Of a stretch of 64,000 nucleotides of DNA, positions 34,163-46,577 are shown in pieces. The stretch is from Phlebotomus papatasi (taxonomy: Eukaryota; Arthropoda; Insecta; Diptera; Psychodidae). A model generated the notes under the pieces. That model ran no database searches, was not told the DNA's origin, and worked only from the letters and a program-made list of their open reading frames with translations. The translations under genes and the position numbers were made by a program. The DNA lies in assembly GCF_024763615.1 (NCBI RefSeq), contig NC_077222.1, forward strand, positions 18,476,001-18,540,000. Reading direction: 5' to 3'. How positions within the stretch are numbered: the first letter of the stretch is position 1; the number at the start of each line of letters is the position of its first letter.

Positions 34163-34570
34163 TGTGTTATCAAACACTTGCACATTAAAATTTTAATATG
34201 ATTCACATTAATTGTCGCTGGTGAGAGTCCAAATGTGTAATTTGTGTTTGAATCATTTTATATTCAAAATTTGATCTATTTGTTGATAAAAAGGTAGACT
34301 TGACCCGAAAAAAATTGATATAAATTGATTTATAGCATTAATGTGAAAAAATAATGCGATTTTCTCTTTAATTTTTTAATGTGAAAAATATTTATGCTTT
34401 AGGTAAATTCAAACTTATTTTTGCAGGCCAAGTCCACTTCTTTATCAATAAATAGAAAAACCCCAAATATTAAGTGACTCAAAGACACAAATAACATATT
34501 TGGACGCTCACAAGCGACAATTAATGTGAATCACATTAAAATTTTAATGTGCAAGTGTGATAACGCCGTT
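34163..34570. mobile_element. MITE, GTTATC-ACACTTGCACATTA family
   Basis: About 408 bp with long inverted ends (ACACTTGCACATTAAAATTT on both sides, then AATTGTCGCTxGTGAG). An inverted second copy at 40829-41236 fixes the limits, since outer bases CTGT and GCCGTT are shared. Confidence 0.85.
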
Positions 34571-34880
34571 AGGTTAAGAGCAATTATATATAAGCTTCAT
34601 ATTGTTTAAATTTCTTTTTTTACTGTCAACAAATATTTCCCTCTTAAAAACAAAATCACAAAATATTGTGTAACTTTACATTATGCTTCTACGGTTATCA
34701 TAATGTGATATATACTAGAATTTATTTTAAAAACTAAGTATGAAAATGTTTTAAATGTTAATGGATTTTAAATCTTCATATAGTATTTGATATAATAAGT
34801 TTATTGTATTCCTAACCTTTGGAGGAAGAATATGTCATTGGCAACTCCAAATAAAATTATTTAATTCTCGTGATTTATTA

Positions 34881-35243
34881 GAAGGGAACCGGAATTCGTC
34901 GGGGGAATGGAGTCACTCTTGGAAAGCTTTCCAAAGCTTTCGGCTCGGTCTCCAAGCCTTCATCAGTGGTCGAATCAATTAGTAACTTCCAGAGTTTTGT
35001 CTCTCAATCTGTCTAGGGAAGGTACAGGGCATAACAGAAAATGTGGGGGCACTCTACTAACAAAAACAATTCAATTTTTCTTTAAAAATTTGGCACAAAT
35101 TTAAAATCTACACAAAATCTTTCTGCTCTGACAACTTCTTTGTTCACACTGGTCAAGAGTCCAGAGGTTAAACGAAAGCTTTGGAAAGGATTGTCGTTTT
35201 TCCAAGAGTGACTCCATTCCCCCGACGAATTCCGGTTCCCTTC
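34881..35243. mobile_element. TA-flanked MITE, GAAGGGAACCGGAATTCG termini
   Basis: 363 bp with near-perfect inverted termini of about 50 bp (GAAGGGAACCGGAATTCGTC, then GGGGGAATGGAGTCACTC). The interior has GAAAGCTTTCxxAAAGCTTT and a CCTTCATCAGTGG word shared with about 20840. Confidence 0.87.
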
Positions 35244-35250
35244 TAATAAA

Positions 35251-37089
35251 TTTCCCTAACGTCGGTTTTCAATACAATTAATTCTCGTGCTTACAAAAAA
35301 TATTCGTAAAAATTCCCTCTAAATTTCTTAACGAGCTTTTGCAGCAACTATATTTGCCAAAATTTCAAAAATCGTGAAAATTTTCCGATTAAAAAATAAA
35401 TGTCAATGATTAAGCTTCTGTTTTTTAAATAATTCTGTTTAATTTATAACTGTCATGGAAAATAAAGAAAAAATAAATGAAATAATTGAAAATGAAAAAA
35501 AAACTATGAAACTATGAATGATTTTGGAAGAATTTAAAATACTTTTCGTTTTAGATTCTAAATCAAATAAAAATATTGTATAAGTATAGTTCAAAACCAA
35601 GCAAAATGATAATTGATTTTGATTACTAGATTTTTAAAATGGCTTAATGATTTTATATTCATTTGAAACATTTGTTTTCTAACAAGTGAGAGAAAAACTT
35701 GCGTGATTAAAGCAAATAAGTTTTTTGCTGAAAGAGAAAGGATATAATTTTAACAAAAAAGTTCAATATTATGCGAAGATGAAAATATTTAGTAGAGAAA
35801 AGACTCTTAGGAAATTCTTAAGTGCAATTTGTACTAATAATTTAGAATCTGCAACGTTTAGCTTTACGTATTACTTTGCAGAATAATCTTTTTTAAGAAC
35901 AAAAGTTTTTGCTTCCGTCTAAAGCTGTGTAGAAGAGAGCCTGCATGTTTGAGATGCGGGAAGCTTGAGACACGGTGGATTATTCAGTGATTATTTAAAT
36001 AAATGTGACAAAAAGGACAAGAACGGTAATGGAGTTATTTATTTTAAAATAAGTTTTATTTTAAATTTATTTTAGAGTACATTAATGCATTAATACATTC
36101 ATAATACATTAATGGCTTTAGAAAATCAGGACAATAAATAAATTAAATTTCAGAAAATGGACATTGTCAAATAACCAAAACTTAAGTTTATCGAATGGGT
36201 ATTATTAAGTTTGAATACAGCTTATATTAATTTAGCAATTGATGATTTGTAGGAAAGTATTCTACTGAGAAATAGGCAAATATGATTTTTGTGTTTATTG
36301 TGTGCTTAACCCATTTTCTACCTTATTTGATTAGAGTGTAACGACCAGACATTTATTCTAATTCAAAAGAAAAATCTGGTGATAATCGTATGAGAGAAGA
36401 TCCAGTTTAGTGTAAAAATTCTTTTCTTAATAGTAGAACGTCCTTCTATCCGACGATTGGTGATCCCTTTTTTTTTAGAAATTCTTAATGCAATTTTTAC
36501 TAATAATTAAATTATTTGAATAGACTCTATAATTCCGAAGTAAAAGTAATAATATTCTTGGAGAAACATTAATTTATTCCGAGAAATATTGTTAAAATAG
36601 ACATATATTCGTATTCAAATCCAAAAATTCATTAATTCATTCAAAGAGAAAATCCAGTGATTGTTGGATGAGATGAGATTCCTCTAGGACGAAAAGAATT
36701 TTTATACTGAATTAGACCTATTTCCATCCAATGATCACCAAGATTTTCCCTTTGAATTATTTAATTATTTGTTCAAGATAAGAACAAAAATAAAGCTATT
36801 TTAATGAAACTTCTTGGAATAAATTAATCTTTTTATAAATTTTTTACTTCGGAATTATAGTATTTTGTTAATATTTAAATAATTTTGACTTTTTAATCTA
36901 ATTCCTTGCAGTCAAAATTATCTACAGCTATGATCCCACAAGGGAAGTTCAGGATATGCAATAGGGGAGAGTGGTGTACTTTAAAACAGATAAATTATTT
37001 TTCAAGATTAATTTGCTATACGAATACGAACCATATTTAAATTAATTATGTCTCGTTAGTTTCTCTTAGGTATGGGATATTTGAGGATC
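35251..37089. other. AT-rich non-coding DNA with weak inverted repeats
   Basis: GAGAAAATCCAGTGAT (about 36655) opposes ATCACCAAGATTTTCCC (about 36735), with outer ATAATTCCGAAGTAAAA/TTTTACTTCGGAATTAT at 36530 and 36843, probably a decayed fold-back element. Confidence 0.4.
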
Positions 37090-37312
37090 ACAGTCAGTGA
37101 CGGAATTATCAAGAACGTTGGCTTTTGGGCGGATAGATCTCTGGCATGATTCACAGTTGTGAGTTCGAATCCCGCCTGATTCAAATATCTGAATGATTGA
37201 TTTAGACAATTTTCAGATGTAACAAAAACGTAATATAATGCACCGCCTTCGCCCAACATCTCCGGGAGCATGAAAGAAGCATTCACACACGAAAAGGCGC
37301 TTCTGGGCCGCA
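37090..37312 (+). mobile_element. tRNA-derived SINE
   Basis: TTGTGAGTTCGAATCCCGCC contains a strong B box, GAGTTCGAATCCC; the upstream half is tRNA-like but the A box is weak. The body runs to GGCGCTTCTGGGCCGC, where the fold-back element at 37315 begins. Confidence 0.55.
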
Positions 37313-37314
37313 TA

Positions 37315-37827
37315 CACAGAAAAAAATTTTTTTGTAAGAATGCTCGAAAATGTTTGTGAATTTCTATGGGGGACTTACAAAATACTCGTAAATCGTAACC
37401 CACAAACAAGTTCGTAAAATTTTGAACTTTTTAACAAACATTATTCGTAACATGATCACTTGACGAGAAGTTTTTTATTTTTGCAAACATTTGTTCGTAA
37501 ATGTTCGTAAATACACAAAAAATGTTCGCAAAATTTTGTCATTTGTTCGTAAATGTTCGTAAAGTATTCGTCAGGTGAACAAAAATTTACGAACAAATGA
37601 CAAAATTTTACGAACATTTTTTTGTGTGTTTACGAACATTTACGAACAAATGTTTGCAAAAATACAAAAAATGCTCGTCAAGTGATCGTGTTACGAACAA
37701 TGTTGTTGAAAAAAGTACAAAATTTTACGAACTTGTTTGTTGGTTATACGATTTACGAGCATTTTGTAAGTCCCTCATAGGAATTCACAAACATTTACGA
37801 ACAATTTTACAAAATATTTTTTCTGTG
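37315..37827. mobile_element. 513-bp fold-back element rich in TTCGTAAATG
   Basis: TA-flanked. CACAGAAAAAAAT and TTTTTTCTGTG are the ends, and the arms pair along nearly the whole length (CATTTGTTCGTAAATGTTCG against CGAACATTTACGAACAAATG). A second copy, split by an insertion, is at 40727-41612. Confidence 0.88.
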
Positions 37828-38314
37828 TACAGTAAAAATAAAAAAAGTCTAATTGATTCTTTTCAGAAAAAATGGATCATATTTGATCCTTTGAAAGGTT
37901 CACTTGTATCTCTTGAAATTATATATGCGCATTTATCACGATAGATTATGTTTTACCGTAAACTTATTATTCAGATCATATTTTTCTCATCTGAGCGAAC
38001 ACCAAAGATGACTTTTTCCAAGGGGTAATTCATAATCAATCATATTGGCTCTGGTTCCCAAAAAAATGTATGGGTTCCCCGGGTTTCCTGAAAAAAATGT
38101 ATGGGTTCCCCAGCCAGATTGGCTCGAGTTCCCCGAAATGAGTTACTCCTCGACTTTTTCATTCTTTTATTTAGTTTATTCTTGAGTTAAATAAGTGTCA
38201 AAACTGGGACTTCTTCAAAACATCCCCGACGACCTTTTATTTTTATCAAGTGTACAATAAACGTAGTAAATTCTTCCAATACGGAATATGGCAATGTAAA
38301 AATGATTACCTGTA

Positions 38315-38662
38315 GGGGAATTCTGTAATTTTCTTGGCATTGTCACACGTGAGTTCGAAACCTGACAATGCCAATCGAGCTTTTTTGTCATATCATATAA
38401 GTTCGAAAATGCAATTCATTAAATTTTTAATGAAATTCCTTTACTTGAGGATTTCATGAAAATACAGTACGTCTTGGTTGATTTGGTTAACAAAATTCAT
38501 TGTCATTTCAATTGCCAGAAATCTCAAATATGTGACTTCTGACAATGCCACGTGAGCTGAAATGTCAATGTCACGGCTACAGAATCGCATTTTCGAAAAA
38601 CCTCTCCTAAGATTCAAACCCAATTTGTCATATGGCATTGCCAGAGCGTTACAGAATTCCCC
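38315..38662. mobile_element. MITE, GGGGAATTCTGTAA termini
   Basis: 348 bp. GGGGAATTCTGTAA and TTACAGAATTCCCC-type ends, TA on the left only. Subterminal GGCATTGTCA and TGACAATGCC words are repeated in both orientations. Confidence 0.75.
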
Positions 38663-38821
38663 TCCTGGTAATACAAATATTTCGATATGATTAATAAATG
38701 GGTTACCTGAAAATGTACAGTAAAATTCGTGGAATAAATATTTATTGTTTCAAAAATGTGTATTTTCGTAAGTAATGCATGCATGAACTACTCTGCTCTC
38801 CCCTATTATTTCTTCTTATGC

Positions 38822-38985
38822 AGGGATGGGGTTGTCAGCCCCGTGCCGCATGGAATCAAGTGCAGTGAAGCTCACTGGATGCAATTCGAACCTTTATTAA
38901 TGCCAGGAATATTTATGATGACCTAAAGGGGATTCGAATCCGGAAACTTGCATCATATAGTGAGTATGACCCATTGTGGGAAGGA
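38822..38985 (-). mobile_element. tRNA-derived SINE, minus strand
   Basis: On the minus strand a B box GGATTCGAATCCCC follows a tRNA-like head. The body includes TTCACTGCACTTGATTCCAT. A second minus-strand copy at 48006-48162 has the B box GGGTTTGAATCCCC. Confidence 0.6.
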
Positions 38986-38989
38986 ACTT

Positions 38990-40724
38990 ATACAGTATGT
39001 AAGAGAGTTAGCTTAAAACTAAAAGAGTAAGCTTCACTAGTTGAAAATTAAAATTTTGTTAGAAGTGCCTGAGACAGACGCTTTACATTTTGATATTTCG
39101 TGTTAAATCCAGCTTCTTAGACAAGCTTTTCAGTCATTTCATTAGCATAACTCATCACTTTGCAACTCAATCTCCTGTCTAAATTACAGAATAATTTCTA
39201 TTGCAAAATGCTTGATCTAGAATCTGTATTCAAAAGGTAAACTTTTATGCTTGGTCTACCCCTACAGAAAATATATTGTAGGTTTAACTATGCCAACAAA
39301 ACGTTTTCCAGCACAATCTCCTCGTTTCAGTACTAAATCACTTAAAGAAATTATGAATTTGAAAACCATAATTCCATTTCACAAATTGGTAAAGTTCCTG
39401 AGTAAATATCATTCTTATTTATATTTACCCAAACATCATAAATCGTCTTAAATATTCCCGGTTCTAAATGGATTATTTATGCATTGCATAAATTTATAAT
39501 CAATTTTGTGGTTGGGAACTCTATATGAATCAAGCGCGTCCTGCCATTATAGCTTTCTGTACACTCTTCATCGTTTTTTTTTTCAGGATAAAAAAAACAT
39601 TTCATAATAAAACGATGTTTATACGAGGAAAGATTTATTGTGAATAATGTATATCTGAGCTTTAATATTTCTCTTTGAACAGCCCACGCTAGGGTGTGTG
39701 CTTTTTTTACATTCAGCGGAAACTCAGCACGAAACCACACATTTAATTATAAAGAAATGGTAGAAACGGTAGATAATTTACTTTGCGCTTACCTCAAGTG
39801 TATTTTTTCAATCAGCCAAAATTATCACCTGAAAATTTTGTCGTCTTATGTACATTTATTCGCTCGATGGCAAAGATAAACAAGCGAAATATTGAAAAAG
39901 AAATGCTAATGGAATTTTGTGTGCACAGCAATTTCTGCCTTTGTGGGCAAATTGACTTGCAGGATGGGTCCTGAAGCAGGAAATTACCTGGTTTCCCACC
40001 TTTTCCAACACCTTTCCACTTTGGGGGGGGGGCTCGATTTATTGAGGGGATTTTATTGGGCTTTTTGGGGACTTTATGAGAGAATTGAGCTGAAATTGTG
40101 AGTGAGCTTAAAGCTCATACTTTCAGTTTAAAGGCCATCATAATTCTTTACTGTCGTCAGTTGATTTTTTCTTTCTCGAAGAAGGTGGATAAAAGCAAAG
40201 GAAAGATATTAAAAGACATAATAATTTGGTTTTATCTCTTTTTCAGAATTTTCTCTATATTTTCCTTGATCTTACAACTATAAATATTGAGTGATACAGC
40301 TCTCATAATTTTAGTTTTATTTGAACTAGCAATTGTGAAATAAGTTTTATTTTGAAATGCAGTTTTGGTCCTATTTAATGTCATCATCTTCTCCATTTAT
40401 TAAGTGCTTTAAAAGATTTATCGCTTTCATCATGGGTGAGAAAATGGTAAATATTTATATCTATTTATTTTTTCATTTTCCTAATATTTTATGAGTAAAT
40501 TTTATGTGCGACTGTAACCTCTTTTCCCTTAGCATTCGGTACATCGATATGCTTCCCATTTTGCGCGCTAAAGGTGATCTATAAAAGTTGACATTATTGA
40601 GATTGTAATTAACTTTAATTAATCTTGTGTTTAATGGTGATTCCTCTAAAATGAAGTTCAATATCTTCTCACTTTCTTATATCACAGTCCTGTGCAACTT
40701 AATCGGAAAACAGTTTTTTTTCTT
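38990..40724. other. unique non-coding DNA
   Basis: A 10-bp G run near 40023 is the only notable feature. Open frames are short and unremarkable. Confidence 0.5.
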
Positions 40725-40726
40725 CA

Positions 40727-41612
40727 CACAGAAAAAAATATTTTGTAAAAATTTTCGTAAATATTTGTGAATTCCTATGGGGGAGTTACGAAATGCTCGT
40801 GAATCGTATAACCCACAAACATGTTCGTAACGGCGTTATCACACTTGCACATTAAAATTTTAATGTGATTCACATTAATTGTCGCTTGTGAGCGTCCAAA
40901 TATGTTATTTGTGTCTTTGAGTCACTTAATATTTGGGGTTTTTCTATTTATTGATAAAGAAGTGGACCTGGCCTGCAAAAATAAGTTTAAATGTACCTAA
41001 AGCATAAATATTTTTCACATTAAAAAATTAAAGAGAAAATCACATTAATTTTTCGCATTAATGCTATAAATCAATTTGTATCAAATTTTGCGGGCCAAGT
41101 CTACCTTTTTATCAACAAATCGATCAAATTTTGAATATGAAATGATTCAAACACACAAATTACACATTTGGACTCTCACCAGCGACAATTAATGTGAATC
41201 ATATTAAAATTTTAATGTACAAGTGTGATAACACAGCAAAAGTTTGTACTTTTTTCACAAACATTGTTCGTGACATGATTATTTGACGAAAATTTTTTGT
41301 ACTTTTACAAACATTTGTTCGTAAATGTTCATACAATGTTCGTAAGATGTTCGACAGGTAAACAAACATTTACGAACAAATGACAAAATTGTACGAACAT
41401 TTTGTTGTATGTTTACGTACATTTACGAACAAATGTTTGTAAAAGTACAAAAAATAGTCGTCAAGTGATCGTGTTACGAACAATTTTTCTGAAAAAAACT
41501 ACAAACTTTTACGAACATGTTTGTGGGTTATACGATTTACGAGCATTTCGTAACTCCTCCATAGGAATTCACAAACATTTACGAACATTTTTACAAAATG
41601 TTTTTTTCTGTG
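40727..41612. mobile_element. fold-back TTCGTAAATG element split by a nested MITE
   Basis: Ends CACAGAAAAAAAT and TTTTTTTCTGTG as in 37315-37827. The left arm is interrupted at about 40829 by a 408-bp element and resumes at about 41237 (AGTTTGTACTTTTTTCAC). Confidence 0.82.
40829..41236. mobile_element. MITE nested in the fold-back element
   Basis: Inverted copy of 34163-34570, about 90% identical by eye. Starts AACGGCGTTATCACACTTGC. Confidence 0.85.
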
Positions 41613-42945
41613 CAGTGGATTGAGACAGTCAATTAGGGACAGTGAAATTGTGCGAGGGGGGAAGAATTAATTTAGGGAGTTAAAAGGAAATTTCCTTAAT
41701 GACTGTTTTTTCGTGGGAGGAAAATCTGGGGCTGGAGAAAAGGATATTTCTTATCAGCATCAGTTAATTTATACAACATATTCCAGTGGATAATTATAAT
41801 GTTTTTTCTTGCTGTTTTATTCTCTCATTTTGGGATCAGTTCTCGCGGAAAAAAATTGTTATATCCACAAATCTGTTCATCCTTTGCAAAAATGCTTGAA
41901 GCGAAAGTCTGAATCTCTCAGCAATATTCGTCCTTTTCTTTTAACCCAGCAGATAAAATTTTTTTTGAAAGAGGATTTGCATGGATAGGAGATTGTGTAT
42001 GAATTAGAATTTCTATCTCCTAAATTAAATTTAGAATTCCCTTTGTGTTTCGAGACGTCCTATCATCTTGTCTAATTCGAATAAAATGGATATTAGACGG
42101 GAAGAATTTCTTAAGCTTTGATTACACGTCATCGTCTTTCCCAGGACAAAATTATATACCTTTTCTCTCCTCCATTTCCTCTCAAATGGCATACCACACA
42201 CAATTCCCTAGAGTCACCAAAAGCCCCAACAGCTAAGGTGGTGCTTGGCTTTCGGAAAACGGAAGAAGTCAGATGATGATGATACTCTGATTATTCGTCA
42301 GAAATCACGAATAAATTACTTGCGATGATACCAGTATATCTATACAGCAAGGGAGGATGGTTGCATAATAAAGGAGAATCTCTGTGGCCCATCTTCAATC
42401 CCCAGGCCTCCATCTCCTGGGAATATGCATACATTTTGTATCGTTCTATCGGATCTCCCAAGAGGGATCCATCTCCAGATATTTACCATGCGACTTACTG
42501 ATGTTTAAATCCACATCTAAATTGAGTACCAATTTCAGGCTAGTGACTCGGAAATACATTCTGTGACTTTTCTACATAAAATCCATGAGATTTAATTTTT
42601 TTTTCGAAAAAATACCTTCAACCGAGAATTATTCAAATATTGAAATATCTGAAATATTTTTCTTTGACTGGAGGAAGAGGAGAGAAAAGGAAATAATTTC
42701 CCAGTTGTATTCTTGGAAAAGGTAGATTCTGTACAATAAAATGCGAGGAGAAGCATTTGTCTTATCCTTTGAGATTTTTCACCTCAATACAACTCCTACT
42801 CTCTGTTTCTTTTGCTTCAGTAAGTTCAACATTGAATTCCTAAAATGCCATATTGGTGGGATTTTTCTAAAAATCTTTTCAAGGATCTAAAATAGGGAAA
42901 AGTCAGACCTCAATATTTTATCCAATTTTGAGATGCGTTTTAATA
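41613..42945. other. unique non-coding DNA
   Basis: The 42360-42500 stretch is somewhat GC-richer but has no convincing exon on either strand. Confidence 0.45.
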
Positions 42946-42947
42946 TA

Positions 42948-44002
42948 GGGTAAGGGCTCATAGTTTTGTCCAGTTTCTTATTTTGGACACTTTGAGGATA
43001 AAATTGGACACTATAAAAAATTGATTAAAATTATGGATTTTTATTCAAATATTTGATGAATAATAAATTCTATCTAAATATTTGTTCTTTTTGGAAGATT
43101 TTAACACTAAAAACGTTAAATTTTGAATATGATTTGAGTTGAAATTGCTTTGTTAAAAATTCAATGTGAGCAATTGCTTACGAGAAATATGACTGAACTT
43201 TGTGTTTATTTAGCTGTGGTGAAGTACTAACAATGTTTTTTCGCTCTTTTTAAGGGATATTATTGAATATTCATTGAATATTGTGTTGATTCACGTTAAT
43301 GGTGATTTGTACATTTGACCTGAAGTGAGATTTGCCTTGTGAATTAGATTTTTCGTGTGAAAAATGGGAAATTTTTTAAGACATTCACCAGTGAGGTGAT
43401 ATTCCTTATTTTGGACAGGTGTTTTTCTCTCGAAATTTCGTGAAGTTTTAGCTTTTGTGATGACTAGGTTGGACAAATGCCTGGAGAAACAAAGGAGCAT
43501 CATCTCTACGAAAGAGATGTAGCGAGAAATGCCTTGAAAGGCTCCCGGAAAGGCCAGGGAATGAGCGAATCCGCACGTACTTGGATTACCGAAGTCAACT
43601 CACTTTAATGAATGATATGGAAAGTTTCCGGGTTTCTTATGACATTCTACCTTTCCCTTACATGAACAGGAAGAGGACTTGGTAAGATTGGTTCATGAAA
43701 TAAAGATCAATGGGCATTCTATTCAGTCGGATTAGCTGTCCAAATTTACAGCCAAGTTGTCCAAATTAATAACCAAGTTGTCCAAAATTCGAGTCAAATT
43801 CACCTCTACATATCAATTAATTTTTAAACGTATTAAGACTAATTTTAGTAAAAACAAAGACAATAAACCCTTGCCAAGTTTTTAAACAACCCTTCTGAAA
43901 AGAGAGTAACAAAAAAAGTCAATTAGTATTGAAAATATCGCACTTCAAAATTGGAACATCGATGCTTATAAGCAGACTGGACAAAATTATGAGCCTTTAC
44001 CC
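42948..44002. mobile_element. 1.05-kb TA-flanked element, GGGTAAGGGCTCATA termini
   Basis: Starts GGGTAAGGGCTCATAGTTTT and ends AAAATTATGAGCCTTTACCC, TA on both sides. Inner TTGTCCAGT/ACTGGACAA extends the repeat to about 27 bp. Longer than the other families but still without a transposase frame; a partial relative is at 4175-4392. Confidence 0.83.
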
Positions 44003-44256
44003 TATTTCTAATTTCACACGTTTAAAATAACAACAACTATTCACAAAAGAACAGAAATTCTTTACATTTTGTGCCGTTGTTATTTACATCGAGCGATTTG
44101 ATTGTCTTTTATACAAATTTTTCAATCTTACAGCTTTTATTTTATAAAATTTAATTTATTTATCAATGTCTTTTAAGATCTGATTTATAATTTTAATTTT
44201 TAGAATTCATTTTTATCGAAAAAATTGATTTCATATGTCTCGTCAAGAGTGGGGTA

Positions 44257-44687
44257 GGGTAAGTGTACCAAATTCCGGCCTGATTGCAATCCCGGCCACA
44301 ATTTTTTGTTTCTCAAATCTCCATGAATTGTTAGTTTTTGCGTACTCTAGAGATTATAATATACAAGAAAAAAAAAACAAAAAATATCTCTTCGACGAGC
44401 AAGATGATCTGAAAAAGGCATTGCAAAAATTCCGGAAGGGCAAGGAACTATGAGATTGAAAGTGGCCGGAATAGGCCACTAATGCTATGTCTACATTTTT
44501 TATTCGTTTTAAAATGTGTTAAGAATGATTTTGGAGAAAATAAAGACGATAAACTGTCTACAATGTTCCAAGCAACACTCTTTATAAAAAAAAGTAACAG
44601 AAAAATCATTTTCTTTTAAATATTACATTTCAAACTTGAGACTTTGGCGTTTGCATGTAACTATGCCGAAATTAGGCACACTTACCC
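44257..44687. mobile_element. TA-flanked MITE, GGGTAAGTGTRCCAAATT family
   Basis: 431 bp, collinear with 16225-16650. Starts GGGTAAGTGTACCAAATTCC, ends GAAATTAGGCACACTTACCC. Eight bases separate it from the next element. Confidence 0.9.
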
Positions 44688-44695
44688 TATGTCTA

Positions 44696-45545
44696 GGGTA
44701 AAATGGGGTAATTTGGATTGGTATCATTTTCAATTCGGAATTTTCGGGGTAATCACCTCCCAGACATACCTCAAAATAAAAAAAGGAATAAAAAGAAAAT
44801 TGAATTTTAAGATTAATGGCGCTGGCACACCTTTTCAATTTAGTGAAATTCAATAGATTGAAATTTTACCTCTCTTACTCTTTCAAATTGAAATTAGATA
44901 TAGCTGTCTCTTTCTATCAAATGGAAATTAAAATTTCATTTTCAATTTCAATTTGAATTTTAAATTTCATTTGGCAGAAAGAGACAACTATATCTGATTT
45001 CAGTTTGAAAGAGTGAGTGGTAAAATTCCAATCGATTGAATTTCACTCAATTGGAAAGGTGTGCCAGCGCCATAACTTACGGTTTTAGGCAGTGGCATGA
45101 CGTTTCCTATGTTTCCCATATGTTTGTAGCGTGCCGAAAAAACTTTTGAGTTTATTAGCTGTTTTCTGTCATTGTAGAGTGAATTAGCAAATAATACTGA
45201 TACAAAATAAAAGCCAATTTAATAACGAAAAGGCAACCGAAAACCCCAAATTGGCAACCTACGTAGTTTTGGAGATATCTCGTGAAATATGTACGAAAAC
45301 AGGAAAAAATTTACACTAAAACTAGTCGCATTTTTCAGAGCTAATGTCACCCCCCTGGTTTTTGGTGTGCAAAAAGGCAAGAAAAAACTAAACATAAAAA
45401 CTGTTCCTTTTCTTCTTACTCGTCTTTTTGTTCGATTTTATCTTTTAATCCTTTTTTAAATTCTTTTTCTATTTCTCCATCAGAAAGAGTCAAAAATCTC
45501 ACATGTTCCGAATTGAAAATGATTCCAAATTACCCCATATTACCC
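44696..45545. mobile_element. TA-flanked element, GGGTAAAATGGGGTAATT family
   Basis: 850 bp. Starts GGGTAAAATGGGGTAATTTG and ends CAAATTACCCCATATTACCC, with ATCATTTTCAATTCGGAA as inner inverted repeat. Contains the nested palindromic MITE 44818-45071. A short relative is at 61661-61878. Confidence 0.85.
44818..45071. mobile_element. palindromic MITE, GGCGCTGGCACACC termini
   Basis: 254 bp nested in 44696-45545. GGCGCTGGCACACCTTTTCA at the left pairs with GGAAAGGTGTGCCAGCGCC at the right; pairing continues to near the centre. Confidence 0.88.
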
Positions 45546-45547
45546 TA

Positions 45548-46091
45548 CTTTGTAAGTTTTGCTTTGATTAAATGTATAGGATTTTATGGATTTTGCTGCC
45601 TCAAATCACTTACCTAATCTTTTTTTTTCAATAGTAATGAGAAAAATATTGTAAATAGTGTGCATTTCAAATGGCCCGCCTTTCCCCTATTTTTTCATTT
45701 TTATTTCACTTCCCCACAATCTTCGAAATATACATTAAATCAAAGCAATTTGTGGGTCATTTTCCTTGTCAAACTTACTGAAAAGCTCCACCTTATCACT
45801 TCAATTGAAACCTTCATCCCTTTTCCTGACTCTTAATCCTCAAACCCATCAGTCTTCACTTCACTTTCCATGCCTGATTAACATGCTTTGGAAGTTTTAC
45901 GAAAATTTCCACAAACGGGGGAAAATTGACATGATGATGGCGAAAGAAGTCTCTTAACTTTTGATATCTGGTGCCACTGTTGTCGTGGGCGTTGTCGGGG
46001 AGTTGTGCACCTGGCTGAAACTTTCTCAATTTGCACTCTGTATATGTCTATGAGTGTCACAGCAGAGTGGCAGATGAGTGAGGGTCCAGCC
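45548..46091 (-). other. 3' flank and probable 3' UTR of the kinase gene
   Basis: Immediately downstream of the STK32 stop codon. A minus-strand AATAAA at 45705-45700 is a candidate polyadenylation signal. No other feature. Confidence 0.4.
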
Positions 46092-46577
46092 TCATACACT
46101 CGACTTTGGTGAGGGTGTCCGATCGATAAAGTCGAGGGGTTCAGCTGAGGTGCCTGATGTGCTAGGTTCATTTGCCACCTCCTCAATGGGCTTCAGGTGG
46201 GCCACCTCCGAATTGGCCATTGCCTGTTCCAGTTCCTGTTGCCATTCATTCTCCTTCATTTCCATGGCTTTCCTCTTCATCTCCTTATAGCGATTATACA
46301 CAATAAACTCCTTGATAAAGGTACTCTCAATCTCATTCTCCTTCTGTATTGAGCGCTGCTTTGCCAGACGCTTCTTCTTCTTATGCAGTGGCTTTGTCTC
46401 TACGATCATCTCCTCCAGCTCTAGGCTGGGATCACAGTTCAAATGGTCTTTGGGTGGTTTAAAGGGTGGGATAGTTTTCTTCTGCTGAATTGCCTCAAAG
46501 TCTGTATGCCGGAAGATTTGGGTACGCTTTAGTTCCCTCAAGGAACTTATTCGACCACCTGGGTCTGGCTCCAGCAG
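46092..46577 (-). CDS. STK32: STK32-family kinase, terminal exon with C-terminal tail
   Basis: The last coding exon has 161 codons plus TGA. It begins LLEPDPGGRISSLRELK, the end of the kinase C-lobe with the conserved Arg of subdomain XI. The family tail follows: LNCDPSLELEEMIVETKPLH and then the basic run KKKKRLAK. After this the sequence is charged, probably helical (KEMKRKAMEMKENEWQQELE) and ends in a low-complexity SPKSSV tail. The acceptor is GGGTCACAG, and a 251-bp intron lies upstream. A possible minus-strand AATAAA is at 45705-45700, about 390 bp past the stop. The tail, more than the kinase domain, makes the STK32 assignment firm. Confidence 0.95.
   Translation of the reverse strand: MLEPDPGGRISSLRELKRTQIFRHTDFEAIQQKKTIPPFKPPKDHLNCDPSLELEEMIVETKPLHKKKKRLAKQRSIQKENEIESTFIKEFIVYNRYKEMKRKAMEMKENEWQQELEQAMANSEVAHLKPIEEVANEPSTSGTSAEPLDFIDRTPSPKSSV

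Noticed and set aside
42360..42500. Possible exon in a GC-richer stretch
   Set aside because: Open on the minus strand for about 43 codons but splice sites and protein family are not convincing.
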